A stretch of DNA of 64,000 nucleotides from the NCBI RefSeq assembly GCF_000820185.1, contig NZ_CDCA01000023.1, forward strand, positions 45,988 through 109,987, given 5' to 3'. Shown here in pieces: positions 7,883 through 19,710 of this stretch (positions are counted from its first letter, which is position 1; every line of letters begins with the position of its first letter). Both the position numbers and the translations under genes were made by a program. Under the pieces are notes generated by a model that was given only the letters and a program-made list of their open reading frames with translations, had not been told where the DNA came from and searched no databases. Source of the stretch: Aeromonas tecta (lineage in GTDB: Bacteria > Pseudomonadota > Gammaproteobacteria > Enterobacterales > Aeromonadaceae).

Positions 7883-8845
7883 ATGTCCATCCCGATAGTC
7901 GCCGTGGTGACCTTCGATCAGTTCAGCCCTTTTCATTGTGCCGTGCCCTGCCTCATCTTCGGCGACATGATGATGCCGGGTCAGCCCCTGTTTGAACTCA
8001 GGCTCTGCGCCGGCGATGCAATCCACCAGCCCGGCTCCTCACAAGGCTTCTACATTAATCCCCCTCATGGGCTCGAAGCCCTGGCCGAGGCGGATATCAT
8101 CATAATTCCCTTCTGGCGGGATCCGGCGGAGCGCCCGGCCCAGCCCTTGCTCGATGCCCTGGTGGCCGCTTATGACAGAGGCGCCCAGGTGGTGGGGCTC
8201 TGCCTCGGCACCTATGTGCTGGCCTACGCCGGCTTGCTGGAGGGGCGCAGAGCTTCCACCCACTGGGAGTACGAGCAGGACTTCATGCACCGCTTTCCCG
8301 GCGTGCGGCTCGATACCAATGCCCTCTACGTGGACGATGAAAAGCTGATCACCTCAGCTGGCACGGCGGCCGGGCTGGATTGCTGCCTCTACCTGGTGCG
8401 CCAGCATCATGGCAGCCAGATCGCCAACAAGCTGGCAAGGCGGCTGGTGGTGCCACCCCATCGAGAAGGCGGCCAGGCCCAGTTCATCGAGCAGCCGGTA
8501 CCCTCCTCCACCCGGGATGCCAGGATGAATCAGCTACTGGACCATCTGCGCGGCCATCTGGCGCAGCCCCACAACCTGGACAACCTGGCGGAACACTGCC
8601 TGATGAGTCGGCGCACCTTCACCCGCCGTTTCCAGCAGGCGACCGGCCTCTCCGTCGGTGACTGGTTGCTGGCCGAGCGGCTCAGGCGCAGCCAGGAGTT
8701 GCTGGAGTCCAGCTCTCACTCCATGGAGCGCATCGCCGAGCTGGTGGGATTGAAGACGGCCACCAGCCTGCGCCAGCACTTTCGCACACGCTTCGGGGTG
8801 TCTCCGAGCGAGTGGCGCCGCACCTTTCGCGGCGATAGAGTGTAA
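7883..8845 (+). CDS. GlxA/FtrA-type AraC regulator with DJ-1/PfpI domain
   Basis: Transcriptional regulator of 320 residues. The N-terminal half (about 5-190) is a class I glutamine-amidotransferase-like (DJ-1/PfpI) domain with the nucleophile-elbow sequence VVGLCLGTYVLA and the downstream ASTHWEYEQDF. The C-terminal AraC domain (about 210-320) contains LAEHCLMSRRTFTRRFQ, MERIAELVGLKTATSLRQHF and the FGVSPSEWRRTF ending. The reading frame extends to an ATG at 7772 inside the pseudogene, but ATG 7883 with AGAGGA about ten bases upstream gives MSIPIVAVVTFDQFSPF, a normal start for the fold. Its target is unknown; the neighbouring WYL regulator has its own SD. Confidence 0.85.
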   Translation: MSIPIVAVVTFDQFSPFHCAVPCLIFGDMMMPGQPLFELRLCAGDAIHQPGSSQGFYINPPHGLEALAEADIIIIPFWRDPAERPAQPLLDALVAAYDRGAQVVGLCLGTYVLAYAGLLEGRRASTHWEYEQDFMHRFPGVRLDTNALYVDDEKLITSAGTAAGLDCCLYLVRQHHGSQIANKLARRLVVPPHREGGQAQFIEQPVPSSTRDARMNQLLDHLRGHLAQPHNLDNLAEHCLMSRRTFTRRFQQATGLSVGDWLLAERLRRSQELLESSSHSMERIAELVGLKTATSLRQHFRTRFGVSPSEWRRTFRGDRV

Positions 8846-8906
8846 CGCCACCCTCGCCGAGTCATCCGTCCGTTGAGAGCCATCACAGATCCCAAGGAGC
8901 CACACC

Positions 8907-9611
8907 ATGTCCCGTTCCGAACGCCTGCTCGCCCTGCTCCAGCAGCTGCGTGGTCATCGCTACGCCATCACTGGCACGGCTCTCGCACAAGAGCTGGGCA
9001 TCAGCCTGCGTACCCTCTATCGAGATATCGCCACTCTGCAAGCCCAGGGGGCACAGATTGAAGGGGAAGCCGGCATCGGCTATGTCCTGAGACCCGGTTT
9101 CACGCTGCCACCCCTGATGTTCAGTGAGGAGGAGCTGGACGCCCTGGTGCTGGGGTCCCGATGGGTGGCAGAGCATGCGGACAGAGACCTGAGCACAGGC
9201 GCCCGTAGTGCGCTGGCCAAGATAGAAGCCGTGCTGCCCGCCGAGTATCGACAGCAGCTCCAGGCCAATGCCCTACTGATCGGCTCCTACCGCACCACGG
9301 AGAGCACGGACGAGACGCAGTTGCGCAGCGCCATCCGCCAGCAGCGCAAGGTGACCCTCGGCTATCGCGACCTGAAGGAGGCACTCTCCGAGCGCACCGT
9401 CTGGCCCTTCGCCCTCGGCTACTTCGACAAGGTGCGGGTGTTGATGGCCTGGTGTGAGCTACGCCAGGACTTTCGTCATTTCCGGGTCGATCGCATCGAC
9501 CATTTGCAGCTGGAGGCGAGCCCCTATCCCAGGAGCCCGGCCCTGCTGCTCAAGGAGTGGCGGGCCAACCAGCAGATCCCGCAACCGGGATTCATTGCTG
9601 ACAGAAACTGA
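8907..9611 (+). CDS. YafY-family HTH/WYL-domain transcriptional regulator
   Basis: Regulator of 234 residues with a DeoR-like winged helix at the N-terminus (about 1-60; ALAQELGISLRTLYRDIATLQ) and a WYL-type ligand-sensing domain in the C-terminal half, including ERTVWPFALGYFD and LMAWCELRQDFRHFRVDRI. AAGGAG precedes the ATG at 8907. It is followed after 64 bases by a VOC-domain gene; YafY-type regulators are often next to glyoxalase-like genes, so it probably controls that gene. The effector is unknown. Length is typical. Confidence 0.88.
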   Translation: MSRSERLLALLQQLRGHRYAITGTALAQELGISLRTLYRDIATLQAQGAQIEGEAGIGYVLRPGFTLPPLMFSEEELDALVLGSRWVAEHADRDLSTGARSALAKIEAVLPAEYRQQLQANALLIGSYRTTESTDETQLRSAIRQQRKVTLGYRDLKEALSERTVWPFALGYFDKVRVLMAWCELRQDFRHFRVDRIDHLQLEASPYPRSPALLLKEWRANQQIPQPGFIADRN

Positions 9612-9675
9612 CACCCCGGGCGGCCATGCTGATGGGGTCGGCGCAGTGCGCCATCCCCCAAGCAAGGAGTGTCAC

Positions 9676-10053
9676 ATGCATATCCCCCAATTCAGCATCC
9701 TCTATGTCGCCAATCCGGTTCACAGCGCCCGCTTCTACCGCGAACTGTTCCAGCGCGCACCGGTAGAAGAGTGCCCCAGTTTTGCCATGTTCGTGTTCGA
9801 GTCGGGCGCCAAACTGGCACTCTGGGCCAGAGAACAAGTCGAGCCGGCTGTCACTCAAGAAGCCGGTGCCATGGAGCTGGCCTTCCCCCTGCCCGATGAT
9901 GCCTGTATCGATGCTTGCTTTGCCAAGTGGCAGGCCGACGGCTTGACCATAGCGCAGCGCCCCACCCGGATGGAGTTCGGCTACACCTGCGTGGCACTGG
10001 ACCCTGACGGCCATCGCCTTCGCCTCTACAGCCCGGCTCCAGAATTAGCCTGA
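9676..10053 (+). CDS. VOC (glyoxalase/bleomycin-resistance-like) family protein
   Basis: Small cytoplasmic protein of 125 residues with the vicinal-oxygen-chelate fold. The first beta-alpha unit reads FSILYVANPVHSARFYRELF, and the final strand ends CVALDPDGHRLRLYSP, both typical of this superfamily. The frame is open upstream within the preceding gene, but ATG 9676 with AAGGAG at 9664-9669 is the clear start. Members can be metal-dependent enzymes or antibiotic-binding proteins; no specific activity can be assigned. It is probably cotranscribed with the WYL regulator. Confidence 0.85.
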   Translation: MHIPQFSILYVANPVHSARFYRELFQRAPVEECPSFAMFVFESGAKLALWAREQVEPAVTQEAGAMELAFPLPDDACIDACFAKWQADGLTIAQRPTRMEFGYTCVALDPDGHRLRLYSPAPELA

Positions 10054-10074
10054 TGCTAACGGCATCGGAACGAG

Positions 10075-10090
10075 TGTTTCACGTGGAACG
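10075..10090. promoter_or_regulatory. parS-like centromere site 3
   Basis: TGTTTCACGTGGAACG, identical to site 1, lies between the VOC gene and the gyrB terminator, in non-coding sequence. Confidence 0.82.
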
Positions 10091-10116
10091 TGGCTCTTAT
10101 GCCCAGCCCTGAAAAC

Positions 10117-10146
10117 AAAAAGCCGGTCACAAGGACCGGCTTTTTT
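10117..10146. terminator. terminator after gyrB (bidirectional)
   Basis: AGCCGGTC (10121-10128) pairs with GACCGGCT (10134-10141). A-rich sequence on the left forms the U-tract for the minus-strand gyrB transcript, and six T on the right serve the plus strand. Confidence 0.9.
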
Positions 10147-10168
10147 ATATCGCGATGATAGAGTCGAA

Positions 10169-13683
<3,515 letters not shown>

Positions 13684-13685
13684 GA

Positions 13686-14789
13686 CTAGATCCGCATCGG
13701 CATCACCACGTACTGAGCATCTTGGCTGTCAAAATCCTCAATAATGGCACTGCTGATGGAATCGCTCAGGCTGATCCGGATCTGGTCACATTTTAACGTA
13801 TTCAGCACGTCCAGCACATAGGAGACGTTGAAGCCGATCTCCATCTCGCTGGCCTCGTATTGTACGTCAAGCAGCTCTTCCGCTTCTTCCTGTTCCGGGT
13901 TGTTGGCGGTGATGCGCAGCAAATGTTGCTGCAAATTGAGACGCACCCCACGGAATTTTTCGTTGGAAAGAATGGCGGCGCGGGCGAAGGCCTGGCGCAG
14001 ATCCTCACGACCGGCGATCAACGCCTTGTCGCTGTTGCGCGGAATGACCCGGCGCCAGTCCGGGAAGCGGCCATCTACCAGCTTGGAGGTGAAGATGAAG
14101 CCATCCAGCGCGGCGCGCAGGTTGCTGCGGCCGATCTGCAGCCGTACCGGCTTGTCTTCCGCCTCAAGCAGGCGCACCAGCTCAAGCACCCCTTTACGGG
14201 GCAGGATAACCTGATGATCGGGCAGCGATTCTTGTACCACTTCACGACGGCAGGTGGCGAGACGGTGACCGTCGGTTGCGACGGTGCGCAGGCCATGGCC
14301 TTCGCTCTCGAACAGCATGCCGTTCAGGTAGTAGCGCACGTCCTGGCTGGCCATGGAGAACTGGGTCGCATCGATCAGCTTCTTCAGTTCCAGCTGACTG
14401 ATGTCGAATTCGAGCACGGACTCCCAGTCCTCGATATTCGGATACTCGGTCGCCGGCAGGGTCGACAGATTGAAGCGGGAGCGGCCGGAGCGGATGATCA
14501 AGCGTTCGCCTTCGGTGCTGAGGCGAATGTCCGCCCCTTCCGGCAGGCCACGGCAGATATCCAGCAGCTTGCGGGCCGGCACTGTGGTGCGGCCATCCTG
14601 GCTGTCGCTGTTGAGATAGACCTGACCGATCATCTCCACTTCGAGGTCGGTACCGGTCAGGGATAGCAGACCGTTGCTGACATCGAGCAGGACGTTGCCG
14701 AGGATCGGCAGGGTCGGCCGGCCACCCAGGGCACCGGACACCAGTTGCAGAGGACGTAACAGGGCCTCACGGCTAATTTCGAGCTGCAT
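13686..14789 (-). CDS. dnaN: DNA polymerase III beta subunit (sliding clamp)
   Basis: Ring-shaped processivity clamp for DNA polymerase III and docking platform for other replication and repair factors. The 367 residues equal the usual length. The N-terminus MQLEISREALLRPLQLVSGAL, the middle RKGVLELVRLLE and the C-terminal QDAQYVVMPMRI are family signatures across the three clamp subdomains. ACGGAG lies about eight bases before the ATG. The 83 bases between dnaA and dnaN hold a degenerate copy of the dnaA 3' end and a duplicated dnaN-type start signal, forming a short ORF that ends 18 bases before dnaN. Confidence 0.98.
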   Translation of the reverse strand: MQLEISREALLRPLQLVSGALGGRPTLPILGNVLLDVSNGLLSLTGTDLEVEMIGQVYLNSDSQDGRTTVPARKLLDICRGLPEGADIRLSTEGERLIIRSGRSRFNLSTLPATEYPNIEDWESVLEFDISQLELKKLIDATQFSMASQDVRYYLNGMLFESEGHGLRTVATDGHRLATCRREVVQESLPDHQVILPRKGVLELVRLLEAEDKPVRLQIGRSNLRAALDGFIFTSKLVDGRFPDWRRVIPRNSDKALIAGREDLRQAFARAAILSNEKFRGVRLNLQQHLLRITANNPEQEEAEELLDVQYEASEMEIGFNVSYVLDVLNTLKCDQIRISLSDSISSAIIEDFDSQDAQYVVMPMRI

Positions 14790-14905
14790 CTGTGCTCTCC
14801 GTTGTGATTAGGAGGAAAAGGTTCGGATCAGGTTGGAATATTCACACTGCATCTGTCCACTCCGTTCCGTTATCAGGAAGAAAGGGTACGGATCAGGTTG
14901 GAATA
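14784..14905. repeat. tandem duplication at the dnaA-dnaN junction
   Basis: Two imperfect copies, 14784-14840 and 14847-14905, each run from the ATGCAG start context of dnaN through an ACGGAG ribosome-binding site to the dnaA 3' end (minus-strand TATTCCAACCTGATCCG). They differ at scattered positions and by small indels. Copy 2 holds the real dnaA end; copy 1 holds the real dnaN start. Confidence 0.9.
14808..14852 (-). CDS. possible 14-codon ORF created by the dnaA/dnaN duplication
   Basis: Starting at ATG 14852, the ORF encodes MQCEYSNLIRTFSS and stops with TAA. Its first two residues copy the DnaN start, and YSNLIRT plus the final two serines copy the DnaA end. Its upstream context AACGGAGTGGACAG is almost identical to that of dnaN (AACGGAGAGCACAG). 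The frame has stayed open in spite of substitutions. It could be translated as a coupling peptide before dnaN; there is no proof of expression. Confidence 0.45.
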   Translation of the reverse strand: MQCEYSNLIRTFSS

Positions 14906-16243
14906 GTCTTCCTTGATGTCGTGACTCTCCTCCTTCAGCTGCTCGATCTTGCGGCAGGCATGAAGAACGGTAGTGTGGTCACGGCCACCAAAGGCATCCC
15001 CTATCTCCGGCAAACTGTGGTTGGTCAGCTCCTTGGCCAGTGCCATCGCCAGCTGGCGTGGACGGGCAACGGAGCGTGAGCGGCGTTTGGACAGCAGATC
15101 CGCCAACTTGATCTTGTAGTACTCCGCCACCGTCTTCTGGATGTTGTCGATGGTGACCAGCTTCTCCTGCAAGGCCAGCAAGTCGCGCAGCGCTTCACGC
15201 ACGAAATCGATGTTGATGGCACGGCCGGTGAAGTTGGCGTTGGCGATGACCCGGTTGAGGGCCCCTTCCAGTTCACGGACGTTGGATCTCAGTCGCTTGG
15301 CGATGAAGAAGGCGACTTCGTCCGGCAGGTGGATCTGGTTCTCGTCCGCCTTGCGCATCAGGATCGCGACGCGGGTCTCCAGCTCGGGCGGTTCGATCGC
15401 CACGGTCAGGCCCCAACCGAAGCGGGACTTGAGACGATCCTCCACCCCGTTGATCTCTTTCGGATAGCGATCCGAGGTCAGGATGATCTGCTGGTTACCT
15501 TCGAGCAAGGCGTTGAAGGTATGGAAGAACTCCTCCTGGGAGCGCTCCTTGTTGGCGAAGAACTGGATGTCATCGATGAGCAAGGCATCGACGCTACGGT
15601 AATAACGCTTGAACTCTTCAATGGCGTTATTCTGCAGCGCCTTCACCATGTCCTGGACGAAGCGCTCGGAGTGCATGTAGATGACTTTGGCGTCTTTCTT
15701 GCGCTCTTTGATGGCATTGCCAACGGCGTGCAGCAGGTGGGTCTTGCCCAGACCGGTGCCACCATAGAGGAACAGCGGGTTATAAGCGCCACCCGGATTG
15801 TCGGCCACCTGACGGGCCGCCGCACGGGCCAACTGGTTGGACTTACCTTCGACGAAATTCTCGAAGGTATAGTTCACGTTGGTGTTGCTCTTATGGTTCG
15901 GCTCGGGCTTGGTTTCCGCCTTGCTTTCCCAACTCTTCTGCAAGTTATTCACAGGCGCAGCACCACGCGCCGGCGCTCTTGCGACCGCGACGGGATGGGG
16001 ACGATTACCTATGTCAAAACGCAGGGTGGGACCATCGACGCCACAGAGCTCATTGATGATGCCGTTGACCCGGAGCAGGTACTTGTCGCGTACCCAATCC
16101 AGAACGAAGCGATTAGGTGCATACAGGGTCAGAGTATTGTCACTCAACTCCGCTTGAAGCGGCCGGATCCACATGCTGAATTCTGCCGAGGGCAACTCAT
16201 CTTGCAGCCGGTTTAGGCACTGCTGCCATAGCGAAGCAGTCAC
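14873..16243 (-). CDS. dnaA: chromosomal replication initiator DnaA
   Basis: AAA+ initiator that binds DnaA boxes and unwinds oriC. The 456 residues show domain I (about 1-90, beginning with a GTG start at 16243), a short linker, the AAA+ domain with Walker [17 protein letters not shown] and Walker [10 protein letters not shown], and domain IV with the DnaA signature [18 protein letters not shown]. It heads the dnaA-dnaN-recF-gyrB unit. A consensus DnaA box (TTATTCACA, 15945-15953) lies inside its own coding region, and further box-like sites lie upstream, which fits autoregulation. It lies about 15 kb from the oriC next to mioC/mnmG. Confidence 0.98.
   Translation of the reverse strand: MTASLWQQCLNRLQDELPSAEFSMWIRPLQAELSDNTLTLYAPNRFVLDWVRDKYLLRVNGIINELCGVDGPTLRFDIGNRPHPVAVARAPARGAAPVNNLQKSWESKAETKPEPNHKSNTNVNYTFENFVEGKSNQLARAAARQVADNPGGAYNPLFLYGGTGLGKTHLLHAVGNAIKERKKDAKVIYMHSERFVQDMVKALQNNAIEEFKRYYRSVDALLIDDIQFFANKERSQEEFFHTFNALLEGNQQIILTSDRYPKEINGVEDRLKSRFGWGLTVAIEPPELETRVAILMRKADENQIHLPDEVAFFIAKRLRSNVRELEGALNRVIANANFTGRAINIDFVREALRDLLALQEKLVTIDNIQKTVAEYYKIKLADLLSKRRSRSVARPRQLAMALAKELTNHSLPEIGDAFGGRDHTTVLHACRKIEQLKEESHDIKEDYSNLIRTLSS
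15945..15953 (+). promoter_or_regulatory. DnaA box inside dnaA
   Basis: TTATTCACA fits the consensus TTWTNCACA exactly. It lies in the linker-coding part of dnaA; its role is unknown. Confidence 0.5.
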
Positions 16244-16555
16244 TCTAGACTCCCGTCAATTGATTAACTAAAGACCGGCTATTCTACGTTTTTAGCGGCT
16301 GGATCTCTAGTTGCCGCCACGCGGATCCAGCAAATAAGATCCTTGACTTTCAAGGATCCAGCGCCCCAGGATCTGATTTCATCCCCAAAGTTACCCACAG
16401 CTACCAGCTGGGGTGTGGACAGAATGATTCGGTGCTGCTGCGGTTATTTTATATAACCAAATATCATTTATTCTTTATATTTTATTCCAATAACATCTGC
16501 GCCAACCCGTGATTACAACTAAAAATACAAAACAATATAGAGAGAGAGGAATCCC
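16244..16555. promoter_or_regulatory. dnaA / amino-acid ABC divergent control region
   Basis: This 312-base gap separates the divergent dnaA and ABC-importer genes. It holds one DnaA-box variant at 16391-16399 (TTACCCACA), a weaker inverted one at 16414-16422 (TGTGGACAG), and an inverted repeat with 9-base arms GATCCTTGA (16338-16346) and TCAAGGATC (16350-16358). Several GATC sites lie around it, as in other Dam-controlled dnaA promoters. The segment 16440-16500 is very AT-rich and probably carries the importer promoter. No convincing -35/-10 pair for dnaA could be fixed by eye. Confidence 0.6.
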
Positions 16556-17314
16556 ATGACATCCACTATCAAACTGATCTCCGGCGCAGCCATTTTGCTG
16601 GCCACCCTGTCTGGCCAGGCGGTTGCCCAGGAAACCATCAAGGTCGGTATGTCCGGCAAGTATTTCCCGTTCACCTTCGTCAAGCAGGACAAGCTGCAGG
16701 GCTTTGAGGTGGACATGTGGAACCAGATCGGTGAGCGCACCGGTTACAAGGTAGAGTTCGTCACCGCCAGCTTCTCCGGCCTGTTTGGCATGCTGGAAAC
16801 CGGTCGCGTCGATACCATCTCCAACCAGATCACCATCACCGACGAGCGCAAGGCCAAGTACGCCTTCTCCCAGCCCTATGTCTATGACGGCGCCCAGATC
16901 GTGGTGCGCAAGGGCAACAGCACCATCCACGGTCTCAAGGATCTGGAAGGCAAAACCGTCGCGGTGAACCTCGGCTCCAACTTCGAAGAGCTGCTGCGCA
17001 AGAATGATCCGAACAAGAAGATCGATGTCCGTACCTATGACTCCAGCTTCGAGCAGGATGTGGCCCTGGGCCGCATCGACGCCTTCGTGATGGACCGCGT
17101 CTCCACCGCCCAGCTGATCAAGGAATCCAAGCTTCCGCTGCAACAGGCCGGCAAGCCGTTCGAGACCATCGAAAACGCCCTGCCCTTCCTGAAGACCCCG
17201 GAAAAACAGGCCGTGCTGAAGAAGGTTGATGATGCCCTGACCGCCATGCGCAAAGACGGCTCCCTGACCAAGATCTCGGAAAAATGGTTCGCAGCGGACA
17301 TCACTAACAAATAA
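16556..17314 (+). CDS. amino-acid ABC transporter, periplasmic substrate-binding protein
   Basis: Family 3 solute-binding protein of 252 residues. An N-terminal signal peptide (about 1-24, cleavage after GQAVAQ or nearby) is followed by the type II periplasmic fold. Recognisable stretches are IKVGMSGKYFPFTF, GFEVDMWNQIGERTG and VDTISNQITITDERKAKYAFSQPY. The closest families bind polar amino acids such as cystine, glutamine or histidine; the ligand cannot be fixed. AGAGGA precedes the ATG. The stop codon directly abuts the permease ATG, so the three genes 16556-18728 form one operon. Confidence 0.9.
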   Translation: MTSTIKLISGAAILLATLSGQAVAQETIKVGMSGKYFPFTFVKQDKLQGFEVDMWNQIGERTGYKVEFVTASFSGLFGMLETGRVDTISNQITITDERKAKYAFSQPYVYDGAQIVVRKGNSTIHGLKDLEGKTVAVNLGSNFEELLRKNDPNKKIDVRTYDSSFEQDVALGRIDAFVMDRVSTAQLIKESKLPLQQAGKPFETIENALPFLKTPEKQAVLKKVDDALTAMRKDGSLTKISEKWFAADITNK

Positions 17315-17983
17315 ATGATGGAATTCGACCTCGAGTACACACTCGGGCTGTTCCCCATCCTGCTCAAGTATCTGGGCACCACGATGGAAATGGCCCTGTG
17401 GGGATTCGTATTGGCACTCGTACTGTCGCTGGCCCTGGCGATAGTACGGGTGTTTCGCGTTCCCGCAATTCACTGGCTGGCGATGCTCTATATCTCGTTC
17501 TTCCGAGGTACACCCCTGCTCGTTCAGCTGTTCCTGCTCTACTACGGCCTGCCGCAACTGTTCCCCATCTTCGTGGGAATGGATGCCTTTACCGCCGCCA
17601 TCATCGGCCTGACCCTGCACTTTGCCGCCTACATGGCCGAGTCGATCCGGGCTGCCATCCTGGGGATCAACAAGAGCCAGATGGAAGCTGCCCTCAGCAT
17701 CGGCATGAGTCGCTATCAGGCGATGCAGAGGATCATCCTGCCCCAGGCGGCGCGCATCGCGACCCCATCGCTGATGAACTACTTCATCGACATGATCAAG
17801 AGCACCTCGCTCGCCTTCACCCTGGGCGTGGCGGAGATCATGGGGAAAGCGCAGATGGAAGCCGCCTCCTCCTTCAAGTTCTTCGAGAGCTTCATGGCGG
17901 TGGCCCTGGTCTACTGGGTGGTGGTCATCTTCTTCACCCGCTTGCAGCATCTGCTGGAAGTGCGTCTCAACCGCGCCTACTGA
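17315..17983 (+). CDS. amino-acid ABC transporter permease
   Basis: Inner-membrane permease of the HisMQ/YecS type, 222 residues, with about five membrane segments. The EAA loop contacting the ATPase is visible as [22 protein letters not shown], and the N-terminal [21 protein letters not shown] segment ([15 protein letters not shown]) is diagnostic of polar amino-acid importers. The ATG lies immediately after the stop of the binding protein; a second ATG one codon later is an alternative. It is followed ten bases later by the ATPase gene. Confidence 0.93.
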   Translation: MMEFDLEYTLGLFPILLKYLGTTMEMALWGFVLALVLSLALAIVRVFRVPAIHWLAMLYISFFRGTPLLVQLFLLYYGLPQLFPIFVGMDAFTAAIIGLTLHFAAYMAESIRAAILGINKSQMEAALSIGMSRYQAMQRIILPQAARIATPSLMNYFIDMIKSTSLAFTLGVAEIMGKAQMEAASSFKFFESFMAVALVYWVVVIFFTRLQHLLEVRLNRAY

Positions 17984-17993
17984 GGAACAACTC

Positions 17994-18728
17994 ATGATCA
18001 AACTGAGCGGCCTCACCAAGGCGTTTGATGACAATGTGGTGCTCAACAGCATCGATCTGGAGGTCAAGAAGGGGGAGATAGTGGTCATTATCGGCCCCTC
18101 CGGCACCGGTAAATCGACCCTGCTGCGCTGCCTCAACCTGCTGGAGACACCGGATGCGGGCCAGCTTGCCATCGATGATCTGCAGCTCAACCTGGCCCAC
18201 GCCGACGAGAAGCAGGCCATCGAGCTGCGCAAGCGCACCTCCTTCGTGTTCCAGAACTACGCCCTGTTTGCCAACAAGACCGCGCTGGACAACATCGCCG
18301 AGGGTCTCATCACCGTCTGGAAGCAGCCGAAGGCAGAGGCCCGCGCCACCGCGCTGGGCATCCTCAAAGACATTGGCCTCGCCGATAAACAGGATGCCTA
18401 CCCGGCGTCGCTGTCCGGCGGCCAACAACAGCGGGTAGGTATAGGTCGCGCCATGGCGGCCCATTCCAAGGTGATCCTGTTCGATGAGCCTACCTCGGCG
18501 CTCGATCCCGAGTGGGTCGATGAGGTACTTGGCCTGATGAAACAGCTCGCCAGCCAGCACCAGACCATGGTGGTGGTGACCCACGAGATCGAGTTTGCCC
18601 GTGATGTCGCCGATCGGGTGATCTTCATGGAGGGGGGCCGGATCGTGGAACAGGGCCCACCGAGCCAGATATTGGTCGATCCGCAGGATCCCCGCACCCG
18701 GGAGTTCCTGCGAAAAGTACTTAAATAG
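17994..18728 (+). CDS. amino-acid ABC transporter ATP-binding protein
   Basis: Cytoplasmic ATPase of 244 residues energising the importer. Walker A is [18 protein letters not shown], the Q-loop lies in [13 protein letters not shown], the signature is [15 protein letters not shown], and Walker B is [14 protein letters not shown], followed by the H-loop [10 protein letters not shown]. This is the GlnQ/HisP/TcyN family. It ends the operon and is followed after about ten bases by a terminator hairpin. Confidence 0.95.
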   Translation: MIKLSGLTKAFDDNVVLNSIDLEVKKGEIVVIIGPSGTGKSTLLRCLNLLETPDAGQLAIDDLQLNLAHADEKQAIELRKRTSFVFQNYALFANKTALDNIAEGLITVWKQPKAEARATALGILKDIGLADKQDAYPASLSGGQQQRVGIGRAMAAHSKVILFDEPTSALDPEWVDEVLGLMKQLASQHQTMVVVTHEIEFARDVADRVIFMEGGRIVEQGPPSQILVDPQDPRTREFLRKVLK

Positions 18729-18738
18729 CTCTCTCTTT

Positions 18739-18759
18739 GGCGGCTTTGCCGCCTTTTTT
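18739..18759 (+). terminator. terminator of the amino-acid ABC operon
   Basis: GGCGGC (18739-18744), loop TTT, GCCGCC (18748-18753), then six T. Confidence 0.9.
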
Positions 18760-18771
18760 ATTGAGGGATCC

Positions 18772-18799
18772 TTGTTTAACCCCGGGTTGCCAGTATAAT
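18772..18799 (+). promoter_or_regulatory. promoter 1 for rpmH-rnpA
   Basis: TTGTTT (18772-18777) and TATAAT (18794-18799) with a 16-base spacer, directly followed by a GC-rich stretch typical of growth-regulated promoters. Confidence 0.65.
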
Positions 18800-18878
18800 T
18801 CGGGCCCTTGATCCTTCGGATCCTGTCAGCTTTCACTGCCTCTTTAGGAGTTAGCGCAAGATGAGGGGGTACGGCGGA

Positions 18879-18907
18879 TTGACTGGAAGCCGAACTCTGT
18901 TTAGAAT
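18879..18907 (+). promoter_or_regulatory. promoter 2 for rpmH-rnpA
   Basis: TTGACT (18879-18884) and TAGAAT (18902-18907) with a 17-base spacer. E. coli rpmH also has more than one promoter. Confidence 0.6.
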
Positions 18908-18926
18908 TCGGCCTCTTTTGCTAGTC

Positions 18927-18963
18927 GTCACACGCTATAGCTGGCGCGTCGGCTAAGTGTGAC
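18927..18963 (+). other. predicted structured leader hairpin before rpmH
   Basis: GTCACAC (18927-18933) pairs with GTGTGAC (18957-18963), and an inner TAGCTG can pair with CGGCTA. The structure ends 33 bases before the rpmH ATG and has no U-tract, so it is not a terminator. It may be a ribosomal-protein leader; this is inference. Confidence 0.45.
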
Positions 18964-18996
18964 AATCAAAACTGTACAGAAATACGGAATCGAATC

Positions 18997-19131
18997 ATGA
19001 AACGTACTTTTCAACCGTCCAACCTGAAGCGTAAGCGCTCTCACGGTTTCCGCGCTCGCATGGCTACTGCCAACGGTCGCAAAGTTCTGGCCGCTCGTCG
19101 TGCCAAGGGTCGTGCCCGCCTGGTAGTCTAA
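18997..19131 (+). CDS. rpmH: 50S ribosomal protein L34
   Basis: Small basic protein of the large ribosomal subunit, 44 residues. The sequence starts [19 protein letters not shown] and ends RLVV, with the almost invariant [13 protein letters not shown] in between. The length equals that of most L34 proteins. The final A of its TAA stop is the first base of the rnpA start codon, so the two are tightly coupled, as in most bacteria. Two promoter-like sequences and a hairpin lie upstream. Confidence 0.98.
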   Translation: MKRTFQPSNLKRKRSHGFRARMATANGRKVLAARRAKGRARLVV

Positions 19132-19490
19132 TGCCTACCCAGCACACCTTCTCTCGGGAGTTACGTCTGTTAACTCCCGAACACTTCAAACGCGTTTTCG
19201 CCGAGCCTGTCCGGGCCGCTTCTCCGCAAATTACGCTTCTTGCTTGCCCCAATACCCTCGAACACCCCCGTCTTGGCCTCGCTGTGCCCAAAAAAGCACT
19301 CAAGCGTGCCGTCTGGCGTAACCGTGTCAAACGAGTGGTGCGGGAAAGCTTCCGTCTCAACCAAGCCAATCTGCCCGCTATCGACATCGTCGTTATCGCC
19401 AAGGGTGGCGTCAAAGAGATGGATAACGAGGAGTTGTTCAAGTTACTGGAAAAGCTATGGCGCACTCTGTCACGCCGTTGCAATGGGTAG
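19131..19490 (+). CDS. rnpA: ribonuclease P protein component
   Basis: Basic protein subunit of RNase P, which with the M1 RNA cleaves the 5' leader of pre-tRNA. The 119 residues include the RNA-binding signature [15 protein letters not shown] (about 64-78) and an N-terminal [17 protein letters not shown]. It overlaps the L34 stop by one base and overlaps yidD by 34 bases. Start ATG 19131 gives the normal length. Confidence 0.96.
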   Translation: MPTQHTFSRELRLLTPEHFKRVFAEPVRAASPQITLLACPNTLEHPRLGLAVPKKALKRAVWRNRVKRVVRESFRLNQANLPAIDIVVIAKGGVKEMDNEELFKLLEKLWRTLSRRCNG

Positions 19491-19705
19491 CTATCAAACT
19501 GATACGCCTGTATCAGCTAATCATTAGTCCCCTGCTCGGGCCGCGCTGCCGTTTCACTCCGACTTGTTCCCAATTTGCGATAGAAGCCATCCGACTTCAC
19601 GGTTTCATAAAAGGCGTTTGGTTAGCTAGCAAACGTCTATTAAAATGCCATCCCTTATCCGAGGGTGGTTATGACCCGGTTCCGCAACCAAAGCGAAGAA
19701 ACTGA
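19457..19705 (+). CDS. yidD: membrane protein insertion efficiency factor YidD
   Basis: Small protein of 82 residues associated with the inner membrane and helping YidC-dependent insertion. The hallmark is [25 protein letters not shown], followed by the [14 protein letters not shown] ending. It overlaps the rnpA 3' end and is followed five bases later by yidC, the standard order. Start ATG 19457 gives the length common in this family. Confidence 0.95.
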   Translation: MAHSVTPLQWVAIKLIRLYQLIISPLLGPRCRFTPTCSQFAIEAIRLHGFIKGVWLASKRLLKCHPLSEGGYDPVPQPKRRN

Positions 19706-19710
19706 AGACT

